Of a stretch of DNA of 64,000 nucleotides, positions 9,887 through 16,943 are shown in pieces. The stretch covers positions 930,001 to 994,000 of the forward strand of contig JAVJRG010000005.1 in the NCBI GenBank assembly GCA_040218535.1, read 5' to 3'. Source of the DNA: Lacipirellulaceae bacterium (GTDB lineage Bacteria; Planctomycetota; Planctomycetia; Pirellulales; Lacipirellulaceae). The notes beneath the pieces are model-generated. The model did no database searches, had not been told where the DNA came from, and saw only the letters and a program-made list of their open reading frames with translations. The position numbers and the translations under genes are program-made. How positions within the stretch are numbered: position 1 is the stretch's first letter; each line of letters begins with the position of its first letter.

Positions 9887-11119
9887 CTATTTGATGCGCG
9901 ACATTTGGCGGAAGAAGTCGGCCTTGAGGGTCTCGAAGTCGTTGCCGAAGGCGGCTTGGAAGTCCGTAAGTCGCCCCTCGGGCTCGTCCCAGATGAGTTG
10001 CGGTTTGGCGGCGAGCGTCTCCAGGTAAGCGACATACTCTTTGGGGCGGTTACGGATGAGGTAGTAGTTCCAAGCCCAAGCGGCGGCGTAGGCCGACTGT
10101 GCCGTTTGGGGATCGGCTAAGAGCTTGTCCTCGGTCAGCAGCTTTTCCAGCGTGATAGTTTTTCCTTGGCGGTAATCCATGCGGAATTGATTCCAGCGTG
10201 GACGATTTACTTTCCCCAGTCCACCCCAGCCGCGGGAGTTGCTGAGGTCAGGTGTTTCAAAGTACAGCGCGAGGCCCTCGCTGAGCCAACGGGGGTTGTC
10301 GGCTAGACGAGTTTGCAAGCCGCAGTTGTAGGCGATTTGGTGAGTAGCTTCGTGAATGATTGTCGCTACCAAAGGAGCTGCCGCCGGCGTGGAAAGCGTG
10401 GCGGTGATATCGTGAATCGAGCCGCGATTACTCTGACGACGAGAGTTAGCTTGCTCGCCGGTCAGATCGTACATGATGACCCGGTTGCTGGTGATGCTGT
10501 AGTAGCCGATCACTGAATTCACCGCTGCTCCGAGTTCCTTGCGTGCATAGCGGGCGTAGGAGGATCGATCGCTAAATACAAGGACGACCATCGGTTGCTT
10601 CGGTTGCTTGACCTCGGCGTCGTGTCTCCGCCAGTATCCGAGGAATCCTTTGTTGAGCCGTTCCAGTAGCGAGCTGCACCATTTGGCGTAGGTGCGCGTC
10701 GTGTTGTACGCGATGACGTAGTTCTTGGACTTATGAATCTGGAAGTCGTCGGGAAGTTCGTCTAGCAGTGACGCAGCCAGTTGATCGCCCTCGAGACGCG
10801 CGTACTTGGTGTCGTCGCTCGAGCGGTTGGCAATCTGATCGGGTTCGAGGAGATGAAGCTCTTGATTAGGAGTTTCGAAAAGCAGGCCACCATCGGCCGC
10901 TTCGACGAGAACTTTCCCCGAGAGGGTAGAGCCTTTCTCCAATATGACGCGGTCGAGTCCCACCGCCGTCGCAGGCCAGGCTAAGAATAGCACCACCGTC
11001 CAAGCAGCGAGCTTGGGGCGTTGTGCGACGAACGTGGTTAGATCGGTAGTGGGCACTCGTGAAGGTCTTCCTGTGGATACTTCATTATAGCTGACTCGCG
11101 GAGCAGGCCCGGTTGCCAT
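9887..11119 (-). CDS. DUF1570-family putative zinc metallopeptidase, exported
   Basis: A 410-residue protein of the DUF1570 type frequent in planctomycetes. The motif TIIHEATHQIAYN in the second half is an HExxH zinc-peptidase signature, and WLSEGLALYFE downstream supplies the likely third ligand glutamate. A hydrophobic export segment lies at about residues 38-53 (WTVVLFLAWPATAVG). A GTG at 11056, with AGGAAG about ten bases upstream, would give a more normal signal-peptide length and may be the true start; ATG 11119 has no visible ribosome site. It is divergent from trpC with a 12-base gap. Peptidase activity is inferred from the motif; no substrate is known. Confidence 0.75.
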   Translation of the reverse strand: MATGPAPRVSYNEVSTGRPSRVPTTDLTTFVAQRPKLAAWTVVLFLAWPATAVGLDRVILEKGSTLSGKVLVEAADGGLLFETPNQELHLLEPDQIANRSSDDTKYARLEGDQLAASLLDELPDDFQIHKSKNYVIAYNTTRTYAKWCSSLLERLNKGFLGYWRRHDAEVKQPKQPMVVLVFSDRSSYARYARKELGAAVNSVIGYYSITSNRVIMYDLTGEQANSRRQSNRGSIHDITATLSTPAAAPLVATIIHEATHQIAYNCGLQTRLADNPRWLSEGLALYFETPDLSNSRGWGGLGKVNRPRWNQFRMDYRQGKTITLEKLLTEDKLLADPQTAQSAYAAAWAWNYYLIRNRPKEYVAYLETLAAKPQLIWDEPEGRLTDFQAAFGNDFETLKADFFRQMSRIK

Positions 11120-11131
11120 AAACTGATAGGC

Positions 11132-11917
11132 ATGCCTGAAACGATCTTAGACCGAATTGTCGCGGAAAAACGCCGGGAAATCGACCGGCAGTTTGCTGAC
11201 ACCACGTTATCGGAACTGGAAAAGCAAGCTGCCAATGGACCGCCCATACGCGATTTTTTTGCGGCCTTGGCGGAGCCCGAGGGGGTCTCGCTGATTGCTG
11301 AGGTGAAGAAGGCGAGCCCTTCAGCGGGGATTATCCGAGAGGATTTCGACCCCGTGACGATCGCCACCGCCTATGCCGAGAGTGGAGCGGCTTGTATTAG
11401 CGTGCTAACCGACGAGCCCTTCTTCAGGGGCAAACTGGATTACCTCTCCGCGGTTCGCGATGCCGTGGACATTCCCGTCTTGCGGAAAGATTTTCTCATC
11501 GACACTCGTCAGCTTTTGCAGGCGAGAATTGCGGGTGCCGACGCGGTGCTATTGATTGCGGAGTGTCTCGACGACTGCAACCTGCGCAAGCTGCACAATG
11601 AGGCGATCGATTTGGGGATGACACCGTTGGTTGAGTACTACGAGCCAGAGAACCGGCAACGGGTTCTCGACGCCGGGGCGACATTGATCGGAGTGAACAA
11701 TAGAAACCTTCATACCTTTGAAGTGGATATCGATCACACGCTTCGTCAAAAAGAGTTGCTGCCCGAAGAGTGTGTTCTAGTTGCGGAGAGTGGAATTCAC
11801 ACGCATCAGCAAGTGCAGCAACTTCATGCAGCTGGGGTGGACGCGATGCTGGTAGGAGAGTCGCTGATGCGACAGCCGGACATCTCTGCCGCTGTGGTCA
11901 AGCTACTAAGGAGGTGA
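11132..11917 (+). CDS. trpC: Indole-3-glycerol phosphate synthase TrpC
   Basis: A 261-residue TIM-barrel enzyme that converts carboxyphenylamino-deoxyribulose phosphate to indole-3-glycerol phosphate in tryptophan synthesis. The expected motifs appear in order: IAEVKKASPSAG (catalytic lysine, phosphate region), VLTDEPFFRG, LRKDFLID (second lysine), IGVNNRNLHTFEVD and VAESGI. The length matches the family. No other trp gene is near, as is usual for genomes with scattered tryptophan genes. A hairpin at 11961-11996 follows. Confidence 0.96.
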   Translation: MPETILDRIVAEKRREIDRQFADTTLSELEKQAANGPPIRDFFAALAEPEGVSLIAEVKKASPSAGIIREDFDPVTIATAYAESGAACISVLTDEPFFRGKLDYLSAVRDAVDIPVLRKDFLIDTRQLLQARIAGADAVLLIAECLDDCNLRKLHNEAIDLGMTPLVEYYEPENRQRVLDAGATLIGVNNRNLHTFEVDIDHTLRQKELLPEECVLVAESGIHTHQQVQQLHAAGVDAMLVGESLMRQPDISAAVVKLLRR

Positions 11918-11960
11918 AAAGAGGGTAAACAGGCTCTCGTTTGTCCGTGCTCAAAAAGAA

Positions 11961-11996
11961 AAAACGCGGGCTAGCGAAAGTCGCCAACCCGCGTTT
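11961..11996. terminator. Bidirectional intrinsic terminator between trpC and a PEP-CTERM gene
   Basis: Perfect 10-base arms AAAACGCGGG (11961-11970) and CCCGCGTTTT (11987-11996) enclose a 16-base loop that itself can pair GCGA/TCGC. On the minus strand the stem runs into TTTTTTCTTTTT, a strong terminator for the PEP-CTERM gene. On the plus strand only TTTT follows, so termination of trpC may be weaker. Confidence 0.85.
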
Positions 11997-12021
11997 TGCG
12001 TGCCTCTTATCTGACTCTTGA

Positions 12022-12750
12022 TTAGCCTTCTTTGCGACGACGAGCGACCGCAATGCCAATCATTCCCAAGCCTGCAAGCGCGAGGCTTGTTGGCTCTGGA
12101 ATTACAGATTCGCCAGAGATTGTCAGAACGCCTGTTTCTCCAAAGGCTGCCATCGTTCCAAACATGGCATCCGTAGAGGTGTAAGCGATACTTACTGGTC
12201 CACCGTACTGCTCTCCGTTTGGCAATGTTTGGTCAATCACATTCCCTGTTCCAGTGAGAACCAGAATCCCCGGAACTCCCTGTGGGGTCGGTGATCGAAA
12301 CGCGGAGAGTTCGGTAATTTGCACTCTCAAATTCGCTCCGCCAACGAAGAAATGGATTTCGTTGGTCCCGGTAATCGGAGGTAGGACCGTTGTCACCACA
12401 CCCGCAGCGGGCACGGAAACGCCGTCTTCAACCAGCCAATCAACTTCGGCATTGTCTGAAGTCATCCACTCCATGATCTGCGTGTCGTCCTTAGAAAACG
12501 TTGCCGTTGAAACATCATCTGCAATGGCTGGATTACCTGGCCCCGCAGCAGTGAACATCGGTTGAGCCGTGTCAAAAATTCGCATGCCAGTGCCATCGAT
12601 CTGAACATCCACACCTGTGGCGTTCAGGGTCAGCACGGCTGCCTGTGAGTAGGAAGGCAAGGCGAAGACCATCGCAGCGGCTGCACAGACGGCGATGCCG
12701 CGAAGAGATCGAATGCTGCCTTTCGCTCTCACAAGATTTTTTTCATTCAT
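12022..12750 (-). CDS. PEP-CTERM sorting domain protein, function unknown
   Basis: A 242-residue exported protein. The signal peptide spans about residues 18-38 (IAVCAAAAMVFALPS, cleavage near SQA). The body is beta-rich with no recognised domain. The C terminus has VIPEPTSLALAG, a hydrophobic stretch and ARRRKEG, a textbook PEP-CTERM signal that would be processed by an exosortase-type enzyme. An AAGGAC ribosome site lies about seven bases before the ATG. It is monocistronic and ends at the bidirectional terminator. The role, probably extracellular or cell-surface, is not known. Confidence 0.85.
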   Translation of the reverse strand: MNEKNLVRAKGSIRSLRGIAVCAAAAMVFALPSYSQAAVLTLNATGVDVQIDGTGMRIFDTAQPMFTAAGPGNPAIADDVSTATFSKDDTQIMEWMTSDNAEVDWLVEDGVSVPAAGVVTTVLPPITGTNEIHFFVGGANLRVQITELSAFRSPTPQGVPGILVLTGTGNVIDQTLPNGEQYGGPVSIAYTSTDAMFGTMAAFGETGVLTISGESVIPEPTSLALAGLGMIGIAVARRRKEG

Positions 12751-13230
12751 TGTACTTGTCCTTATAAATGCATAACTAAAGAAGTCAGGGAAAAATCCGT
12801 TGGGTCGTGCTCAGGTAGCGATCTGATCAGACTCGAATCGCTTCCGTTACACGTTTATGATCTCGGAGTAAGTGGAGGAGGCAGTAGTTGCCATCCGACC
12901 GGTTCCGGTTAAGTCGCGAATTGTGTGCTCTAGGTGCGACGTAATGAGTTGAAGTGTTGGGGCGAGATCGAATCTCCTTTCTAGCGAGCCACGTCTGGCC
13001 CAGGTGGTCGCTACCGACTGTGTTTCTTATTGCAACGCTGATGCAGGCCGGCCGAGGCTGCGTTTTTGCGACGACTTGACCGTGTCAACTTTGCGTGAGT
13101 GCGTTTTTGAGCGGAACGTCGTAGCTGCCTCGACTTTTGGCGACCGAAATCAACCTCGACGTCTTCATCAAATTTTTTATTCATTGGGTTATCTCCACAG
13201 GGCTAGGCCTTGGGAGTTTGCTATTAAATT
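12751..13230. other. 480-base intergenic region, no gene seen
   Basis: This gap lies upstream of the PEP-CTERM gene and downstream of the small sigma-54-linked genes. It probably holds the PEP-CTERM promoter. I see no good small gene, no long inverted repeat and no clear intrinsic terminator for the genes ending at 13231. Confidence 0.45.
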
Positions 13231-13758
13231 TCAACTACTTGTTTGGGCGTGCTCTTCTGATACATGCAGAGAACGTGAATAGTCTGCACATGCCTCTTTT
13301 CTGCAGAGTGCTTCTCTCGCTTGTTGGAGAACGAACTCCATTCCCTCTTGCGAAGTCGCTTCCGGTAAGAACGACCAAGCTCCCAAAGAACGAGCCCAGA
13401 GCTCGTCTTCAGAGGTTGAGGCCTTACCACAAATAACCAATAAACTGTCCTGTGATCGGACAGCGGACTGTGCTGCTCGACGCAGTTCCTGTGACACCTT
13501 GTCCTCTTCAGGGACGTCGATGATGATCAGCGGAACCCGACGGCGAAAAACGCAACGTAGAAACTCACCGGTGTCACAGCAGATAATTGCGTCCCAGGCT
13601 TGAGCTTCAGCAGAAGCTCTCAGGAACCGTTGCCGCTCGCCCGAACTGGCAAAAATCAGACATTGGTGGGTCTTCTGTAGCTGCAGCCGACCTTGCCTAG
13701 GCGGGCAAAGTTCAGCCGTGCGCGGTGCAGATAGCTCTGGACTGTCAACAATGTTCAT
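13231..13758 (-). CDS. Degenerate response-regulator receiver-like protein, function unknown
   Basis: A 175-residue protein without a recognised family name. The pattern from about residue 30 (HQCLIFASSGERQRF, then PLIIIDVPEED, then DSLLVICG, then GAWSFLPEAT) follows the strand order of a receiver domain. An aspartate sits where the phosphoacceptor is expected (LIIIDV). However, the acidic pocket residues and the conserved lysine are not apparent, so phosphorylation is doubtful. The start ATG overlaps the stop of the preceding gene (ATGA at 13755-13758), showing coupling. It is the last gene of the putative sigma-54 operon and may act on the nearby activator; that is inference. Confidence 0.65.
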   Translation of the reverse strand: MNIVDSPELSAPRTAELCPPRQGRLQLQKTHQCLIFASSGERQRFLRASAEAQAWDAIICCDTGEFLRCVFRRRVPLIIIDVPEEDKVSQELRRAAQSAVRSQDSLLVICGKASTSEDELWARSLGAWSFLPEATSQEGMEFVLQQAREALCRKEACADYSRSLHVSEEHAQTSS

Positions 13759-14018
13759 CGAGTAGGTGTAGCTCCGAGCAATCTGCTCAGTTCGACAAGA
13801 GCATTGAGGGCGCTTGTCGTTAGGGTTAACGGTGCACTTGTAATCTGCCCTCTAACCGTGTCCTCGTGAGGTGGATCGCCCGATACGTATACGAGCCTCC
13901 CACTTCGGTCATTCCATGCAAAAACTGACAAACACTGGTCAAAAAGTTGAGCAGCGTTATCAGTTGGCAGGGAAAAACTACCAGGACAATTTCTTTTTGC
14001 GACGGCGGTGTATCCCAT
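13755..14018 (-). CDS. Hypothetical protein, middle gene of sigma-54-linked cluster
   Basis: A short protein (87 residues from ATG 14018, 99 from ATG 14054) with no recognised domain. The C-terminal half looks like a real protein (NDRSGRLVYVSGDPP, then ALNALVELSRLLG). The N-terminal part overlaps the 59-residue gene at 13978-14157 in another frame, so its residues there may be an accident of an arginine-rich codon run. No ribosome site supports either ATG; coupling to the upstream small gene would explain this. Its stop overlaps the next gene's start as ATGA. The exact start is uncertain. Confidence 0.45.
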   Translation of the reverse strand: MGYTAVAKRNCPGSFSLPTDNAAQLFDQCLSVFAWNDRSGRLVYVSGDPPHEDTVRGQITSAPLTLTTSALNALVELSRLLGATPTR

Positions 14019-14157
14019 TGACCGAAGTCGGAGACTTACCACGACGACGACCATGAGTAGGTCGTTTCGATTTCGATCCCTGTGCTGACTTGCGTCGTTC
14101 GAAGCGATCGCCGCTGTAGTCGATGTTGTCCATGTCGTATTGGTGCATGTGGCTCAT
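13978..14157 (-). CDS. Small very basic protein (59 aa), first gene of sigma-54-linked cluster
   Basis: A 59-residue open frame beginning MSHMHQYDMDNIDYSGDRF and ending GIHRRRKKKLSW. The first third is acidic/aromatic and the rest is rich in Arg, Lys, Ser and Gly, which suggests nucleic-acid or acidic-partner binding. The ribosome site AGGAGAG lies about six bases before the ATG and is among the best in the window, better than that of the overlapping frame. It sits about 150 bases downstream of the predicted transcription start of the -24/-12 promoter. I do not recognise the family; that it is expressed is inferred from the ribosome site and context. Confidence 0.6.
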   Translation of the reverse strand: MSHMHQYDMDNIDYSGDRFERRKSAQGSKSKRPTHGRRRGKSPTSVNGIHRRRKKKLSW

Positions 14158-14321
14158 TCTTCTCTCCTTGCATTAGCTGAAGGTTGCAACGTTAAAGTCG
14201 CTCTCACGACTGAACGGTGCGAACTGTGTTTAGCGATTCGTTCCGATGCAGAACTGCACCACTGGATAGTGAGACCGAATCACACACACTGCAGTTGCGT
14301 GCAGAGTGCGTGTATTTACAA

Positions 14322-14337
14322 AGCGATTCCCATGCCA
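14322..14337 (-). promoter_or_regulatory. Sigma-54 (-24/-12) promoter
   Basis: The minus strand reads TGGCATGGGAATCGCT. It fits the sigma-54 consensus TGGCAC-N5-TTGCW with GG and GC exactly ten bases apart (14336-14335 and 14324-14323) and one mismatch plus one tolerated pyrimidine change. The predicted start of transcription is near 14311, an A on the minus strand. It faces the three small genes ending at 13231, and a sigma-54 activator gene lies just upstream. Confidence 0.7.
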
Positions 14338-14425
14338 ATCGTTGCGAAAAGCAACAATCTTTGTTTCTTGCACGTATAGAAGCACCAATACGAAGTCGGG
14401 ATGCTGTTAAGCGAGAGAGGTCTTG

Positions 14426-14440
14426 TCACCAGAATGGTGA
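14426..14440. promoter_or_regulatory. Putative activator-binding dyad 1 (enhancer)
   Basis: TCACCAGAATGGTGA is a perfect five-base dyad around AGAAT. It shares the TCAC-N7-GTGA form with two further sites at 14496-14529. It is centred about 120 bases upstream of the predicted sigma-54 transcription start, a usual enhancer distance. Confidence 0.6.
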
Positions 14441-14495
14441 AACGATTTGGCGCACATCTTATTGAACCCTACTGAGGAAGCAGCATTAGGTTCAT

Positions 14496-14529
14496 TCACA
14501 ACAATAGTGAAGACTCACAACTATTGTGA
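14496..14529. promoter_or_regulatory. Putative activator-binding dyads 2 and 3 (enhancer)
   Basis: Two 15-base dyads stand side by side: TCACAACAATAGTGA (14496-14510) and TCACAACTATTGTGA (14515-14529). Their centres are 19 bases apart, close to two helical turns, so two dimers would bind one DNA face. They lie about 190-210 bases upstream of the predicted start of transcription. The adjacent PspF-like protein with a Fis-type helix-turn-helix is the obvious candidate binder. Confidence 0.62.
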
Positions 14530-14737
14530 AAGCCGAAGTCGTTCGTGATAGCATGTAGTGAGCAAGACAAGCCGTGAGATGCGCTTCCAAAGAGAAGGAA
14601 GATAAAGGCGTATAGAATTGTTGCGCATACAGAGCCGAGACGTTCCAGAAAGACACTGGAACTTGACTCGTAGAGTGTCCCGGTAGCACTTCTCGTGCAA
14701 ACCGGAAAGCACAGTGAATACTACGTGCGACTCGCAG

Positions 14738-15706
14738 TCAGTTTTCTTCGTGCATCTGGCTCAGAAGACGAGTCATTGTATTGGGGTGAACCCCCAGCAA
14801 CTTTGCTGCTCTCCCTTTGTGACCCTGGGTCGTACGGAGAGCCTGCTCAACGGCTGCCTCACGCAATTTTGCCAGGTCAATGAACGGGAGATCGACTTGA
14901 CTATCACCCTGTGGCTTGCGACCAGGCAACACGGGCTCGCATTCGAGGACGTAGCTCTGTTCGATCACAAAGCCAAGCTGCCGCACGTTTCCGGGCCATT
15001 GGTACTCGCAGAAGTCACGCAGCTTGTCGGCTGAAGGCTTCCACAGCGGACGTTCATACTGGGCGGCGAACTTCTCGGAGAAATACTCGACAAAGCGTGG
15101 GATATCGGCTTGCCGCTCTCGCAGTGGCGGCATCTTTAGTTCGACAAGATTCAAGCGATAGTAGAGGTCTTCGCGAAAATTGCCGGCCGCTACTTCTTCT
15201 TCGAGGTTGCGATTCGTCGCGGCAACTACCTGCACATCGATGCTCACGGGCGTGGCTGAGCCGACAGGTGTGACTTCGCCCTCTTGCAAGACACGAAGCA
15301 GTTTCGCCTGCAATTCCAAGGGCATATCACCGACTTCATCGAGGAAGACGATTCCCTGCTGAGCGGTGCGGAAGACACCCAGGCTGGCACCGGTAGCGCC
15401 AGTAAACGCACCACGTTCGTGGCCGAATAGTTGGCTTTCAGCCAACGAAGGGGTCAATGCGGCGCAATTGACTGGTACGAAAGGCTTTGACCGTCGGGGG
15501 CCAAGGCGGTGGAGCATTCTCGCCCATACTTCTTTGCCGGTGCCCGTTTCGCCGGTAATTAGAACCGTGCATTCGACCTGGGCGGCACGCTGTGCGTGTG
15601 TGGCGATGCGTCCTACGTTCGCATCATCGCCGATTAATAGGCTTTCAGAGTCTGTCGGCGGGAGTTCCGCGAAAGATTGAAGACTCGGAGGTGCAAAAGT
15701 TGTCAT
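14738..15706 (-). CDS. Sigma-54 enhancer-binding protein without sensory domain (PspF-like architecture)
   Basis: A 322-residue transcription activator. The AAA+ domain begins almost at the N terminus: Walker A GETGTGKE at 52-59, the sigma-54 contact loop GAFTGA at 99-104, Walker B FLDEVGD near 118 and a sensor region near VAATNRNLEEEV. The C terminus has a Fis-type helix-turn-helix (RAAKLLGVHPNTMTRLL). There is no receiver, GAF or PAS domain, so control must come from a partner protein, as for PspF with PspA. The next genes in the same direction are preceded by a -24/-12 promoter and three dyads, and include a receiver-like protein that could be such a partner. Confidence 0.92.
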   Translation of the reverse strand: MTTFAPPSLQSFAELPPTDSESLLIGDDANVGRIATHAQRAAQVECTVLITGETGTGKEVWARMLHRLGPRRSKPFVPVNCAALTPSLAESQLFGHERGAFTGATGASLGVFRTAQQGIVFLDEVGDMPLELQAKLLRVLQEGEVTPVGSATPVSIDVQVVAATNRNLEEEVAAGNFREDLYYRLNLVELKMPPLRERQADIPRFVEYFSEKFAAQYERPLWKPSADKLRDFCEYQWPGNVRQLGFVIEQSYVLECEPVLPGRKPQGDSQVDLPFIDLAKLREAAVEQALRTTQGHKGRAAKLLGVHPNTMTRLLSQMHEEN

Positions 15707-16127
15707 TTCTCAGTTCCCACACAGGCTGAAGTCAGCCTGCTCCCTCTTGTTTGCCTGCGGCAATCGCGATGCTAATGCTCCAAATGGAGCAAACCTTTCG
15801 AGAAAGCTGCAGAGAAGTTCAAATCACTAGCGTTCCAGCCTGTTTTTACTTGAAATGAAACGGTTAATTGATGTGTGCTGCGAGCGATTCTTGCTAGCAG
15901 CGGGCCAAACCTGTTCCGGCTTTAATCATAATCGCTCTGCGTAAAATGCTCAAACCTTTGCCAACAAAACGATTAGGAATTTAGAGAGTCGGTAGGGGTT
16001 AGCGCAATTGCACTGACTCCCAGAGGATCTGAAAACGACATAAGTCACTGAAATGGATAGGCTTACGTTGATTTCAGTCACAAGAGGCTCCAACGCCCAT
16101 ACAGGCTGAGTAGCATGCCCAGAGAGG
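15707..16127. other. 420-base intergenic region with two short hairpins
   Basis: This gap lies upstream of the sigma-54 activator gene. CAGGCTGA/TCAGCCTG (15722-15739) is a perfect eight-base dyad just before the activator start, and GCTCC/GGAGC (15777-15790) a five-base one. Either could be an operator or RNA hairpin in the activator leader. No gene is apparent. Confidence 0.4.
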
Positions 16128-16895
16128 CTACTTTGGGGCGTTCTGTTCTGTTTCTGGCGGGGCCCACGGTTCGAGTTCAACTTTCGGAAGCCCACCCTCG
16201 CCTGAGGCATAGACCATGACATGTTGCCATGGCAACTTGTCGTACTGAGAGACAAGCAAAAATCCTTGAGCGGTCAGTTCACGATGGACTTGCCGCTTGC
16301 TCATCTTGTGAAGCGGGCGAATGGGAACGCCTGGGTCCTCTTCGCGAAATTCAACCAGCACGAGCCTGCCATCAGGTTTCAGCGATTTCTTGACCTCTTT
16401 CATAACTGGTGGCGGATCAGACAACTCGTGATAGACGTCCACCATCAGGACGAGGTCGACTTTTCCTTCTGGCAGTCCCGACTCCTCGTCCGTTGCTAGA
16501 ATCGGCTCGACGTTGTTGAACCCGCGCGTTTCGACCCTTCGATTTAGCTTCTCAAGCATCTCCGGCTGAATATCGACCGCGAGCACTTTTCCTCGTGGTC
16601 CCACACGTTTGGCCATCTGAATTGCGTGGTATCCGTTCCCGCAACCAAAGTCGCAAACAGTTTGACCGCGCTGAATGTCTAGAAACTTGTAGAGCTCTCC
16701 CGGGCGCTCTTCCTCTTCACGGCTTTTACGGAATAGCCAGCCAGCGTGGAGATGACTCATTGTTGGGGCGATAGTGCGCCCCAAGTAGGTTTTAGGAGCT
16801 TCCGCAAAGCGATTCTGGGCGAGAGAATCGCTGATGAAAAAACTGCCGATTGCAATGAGCACTATCGGCAATACAGTTTGCTTCTGAGGAAACAT
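16128..16895 (-). CDS. Exported class I SAM-dependent methyltransferase
   Basis: A 255-residue protein with a complete Rossmann methyltransferase core: VCDFGCGNGYHAIQMA (SAM loop), VLAVDIQPEML (acidic ribose contact), VDLVLMVDVYHEL and LKPDGRLVLVEF. The unusual part is the N terminus: from ATG 16895, which has GGAG six bases upstream, it begins with a signal-like hydrophobic segment (LPIVLIAIGSFFISDSLAQ). That predicts an exported or membrane-anchored enzyme, odd for one needing SAM. The longer frame from 16943 only adds residues before this segment. The substrate is unknown. It follows lpxI by 48 bases in the same direction. Confidence 0.78.
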   Translation of the reverse strand: MFPQKQTVLPIVLIAIGSFFISDSLAQNRFAEAPKTYLGRTIAPTMSHLHAGWLFRKSREEEERPGELYKFLDIQRGQTVCDFGCGNGYHAIQMAKRVGPRGKVLAVDIQPEMLEKLNRRVETRGFNNVEPILATDEESGLPEGKVDLVLMVDVYHELSDPPPVMKEVKKSLKPDGRLVLVEFREEDPGVPIRPLHKMSKRQVHRELTAQGFLLVSQYDKLPWQHVMVYASGEGGLPKVELEPWAPPETEQNAPK

Positions 16896-16943
16896 CTCAA
16901 GCTCCATAGAAAGGCGGAACTTGATTGTAGCGAAAACTTGCAC

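Noticed and set aside
13137-13436. 99-residue plus-strand frame overlapping the receiver-like gene
   Set aside because: It has no ribosome site or recognisable composition and overlaps a frame coupled to its neighbour.
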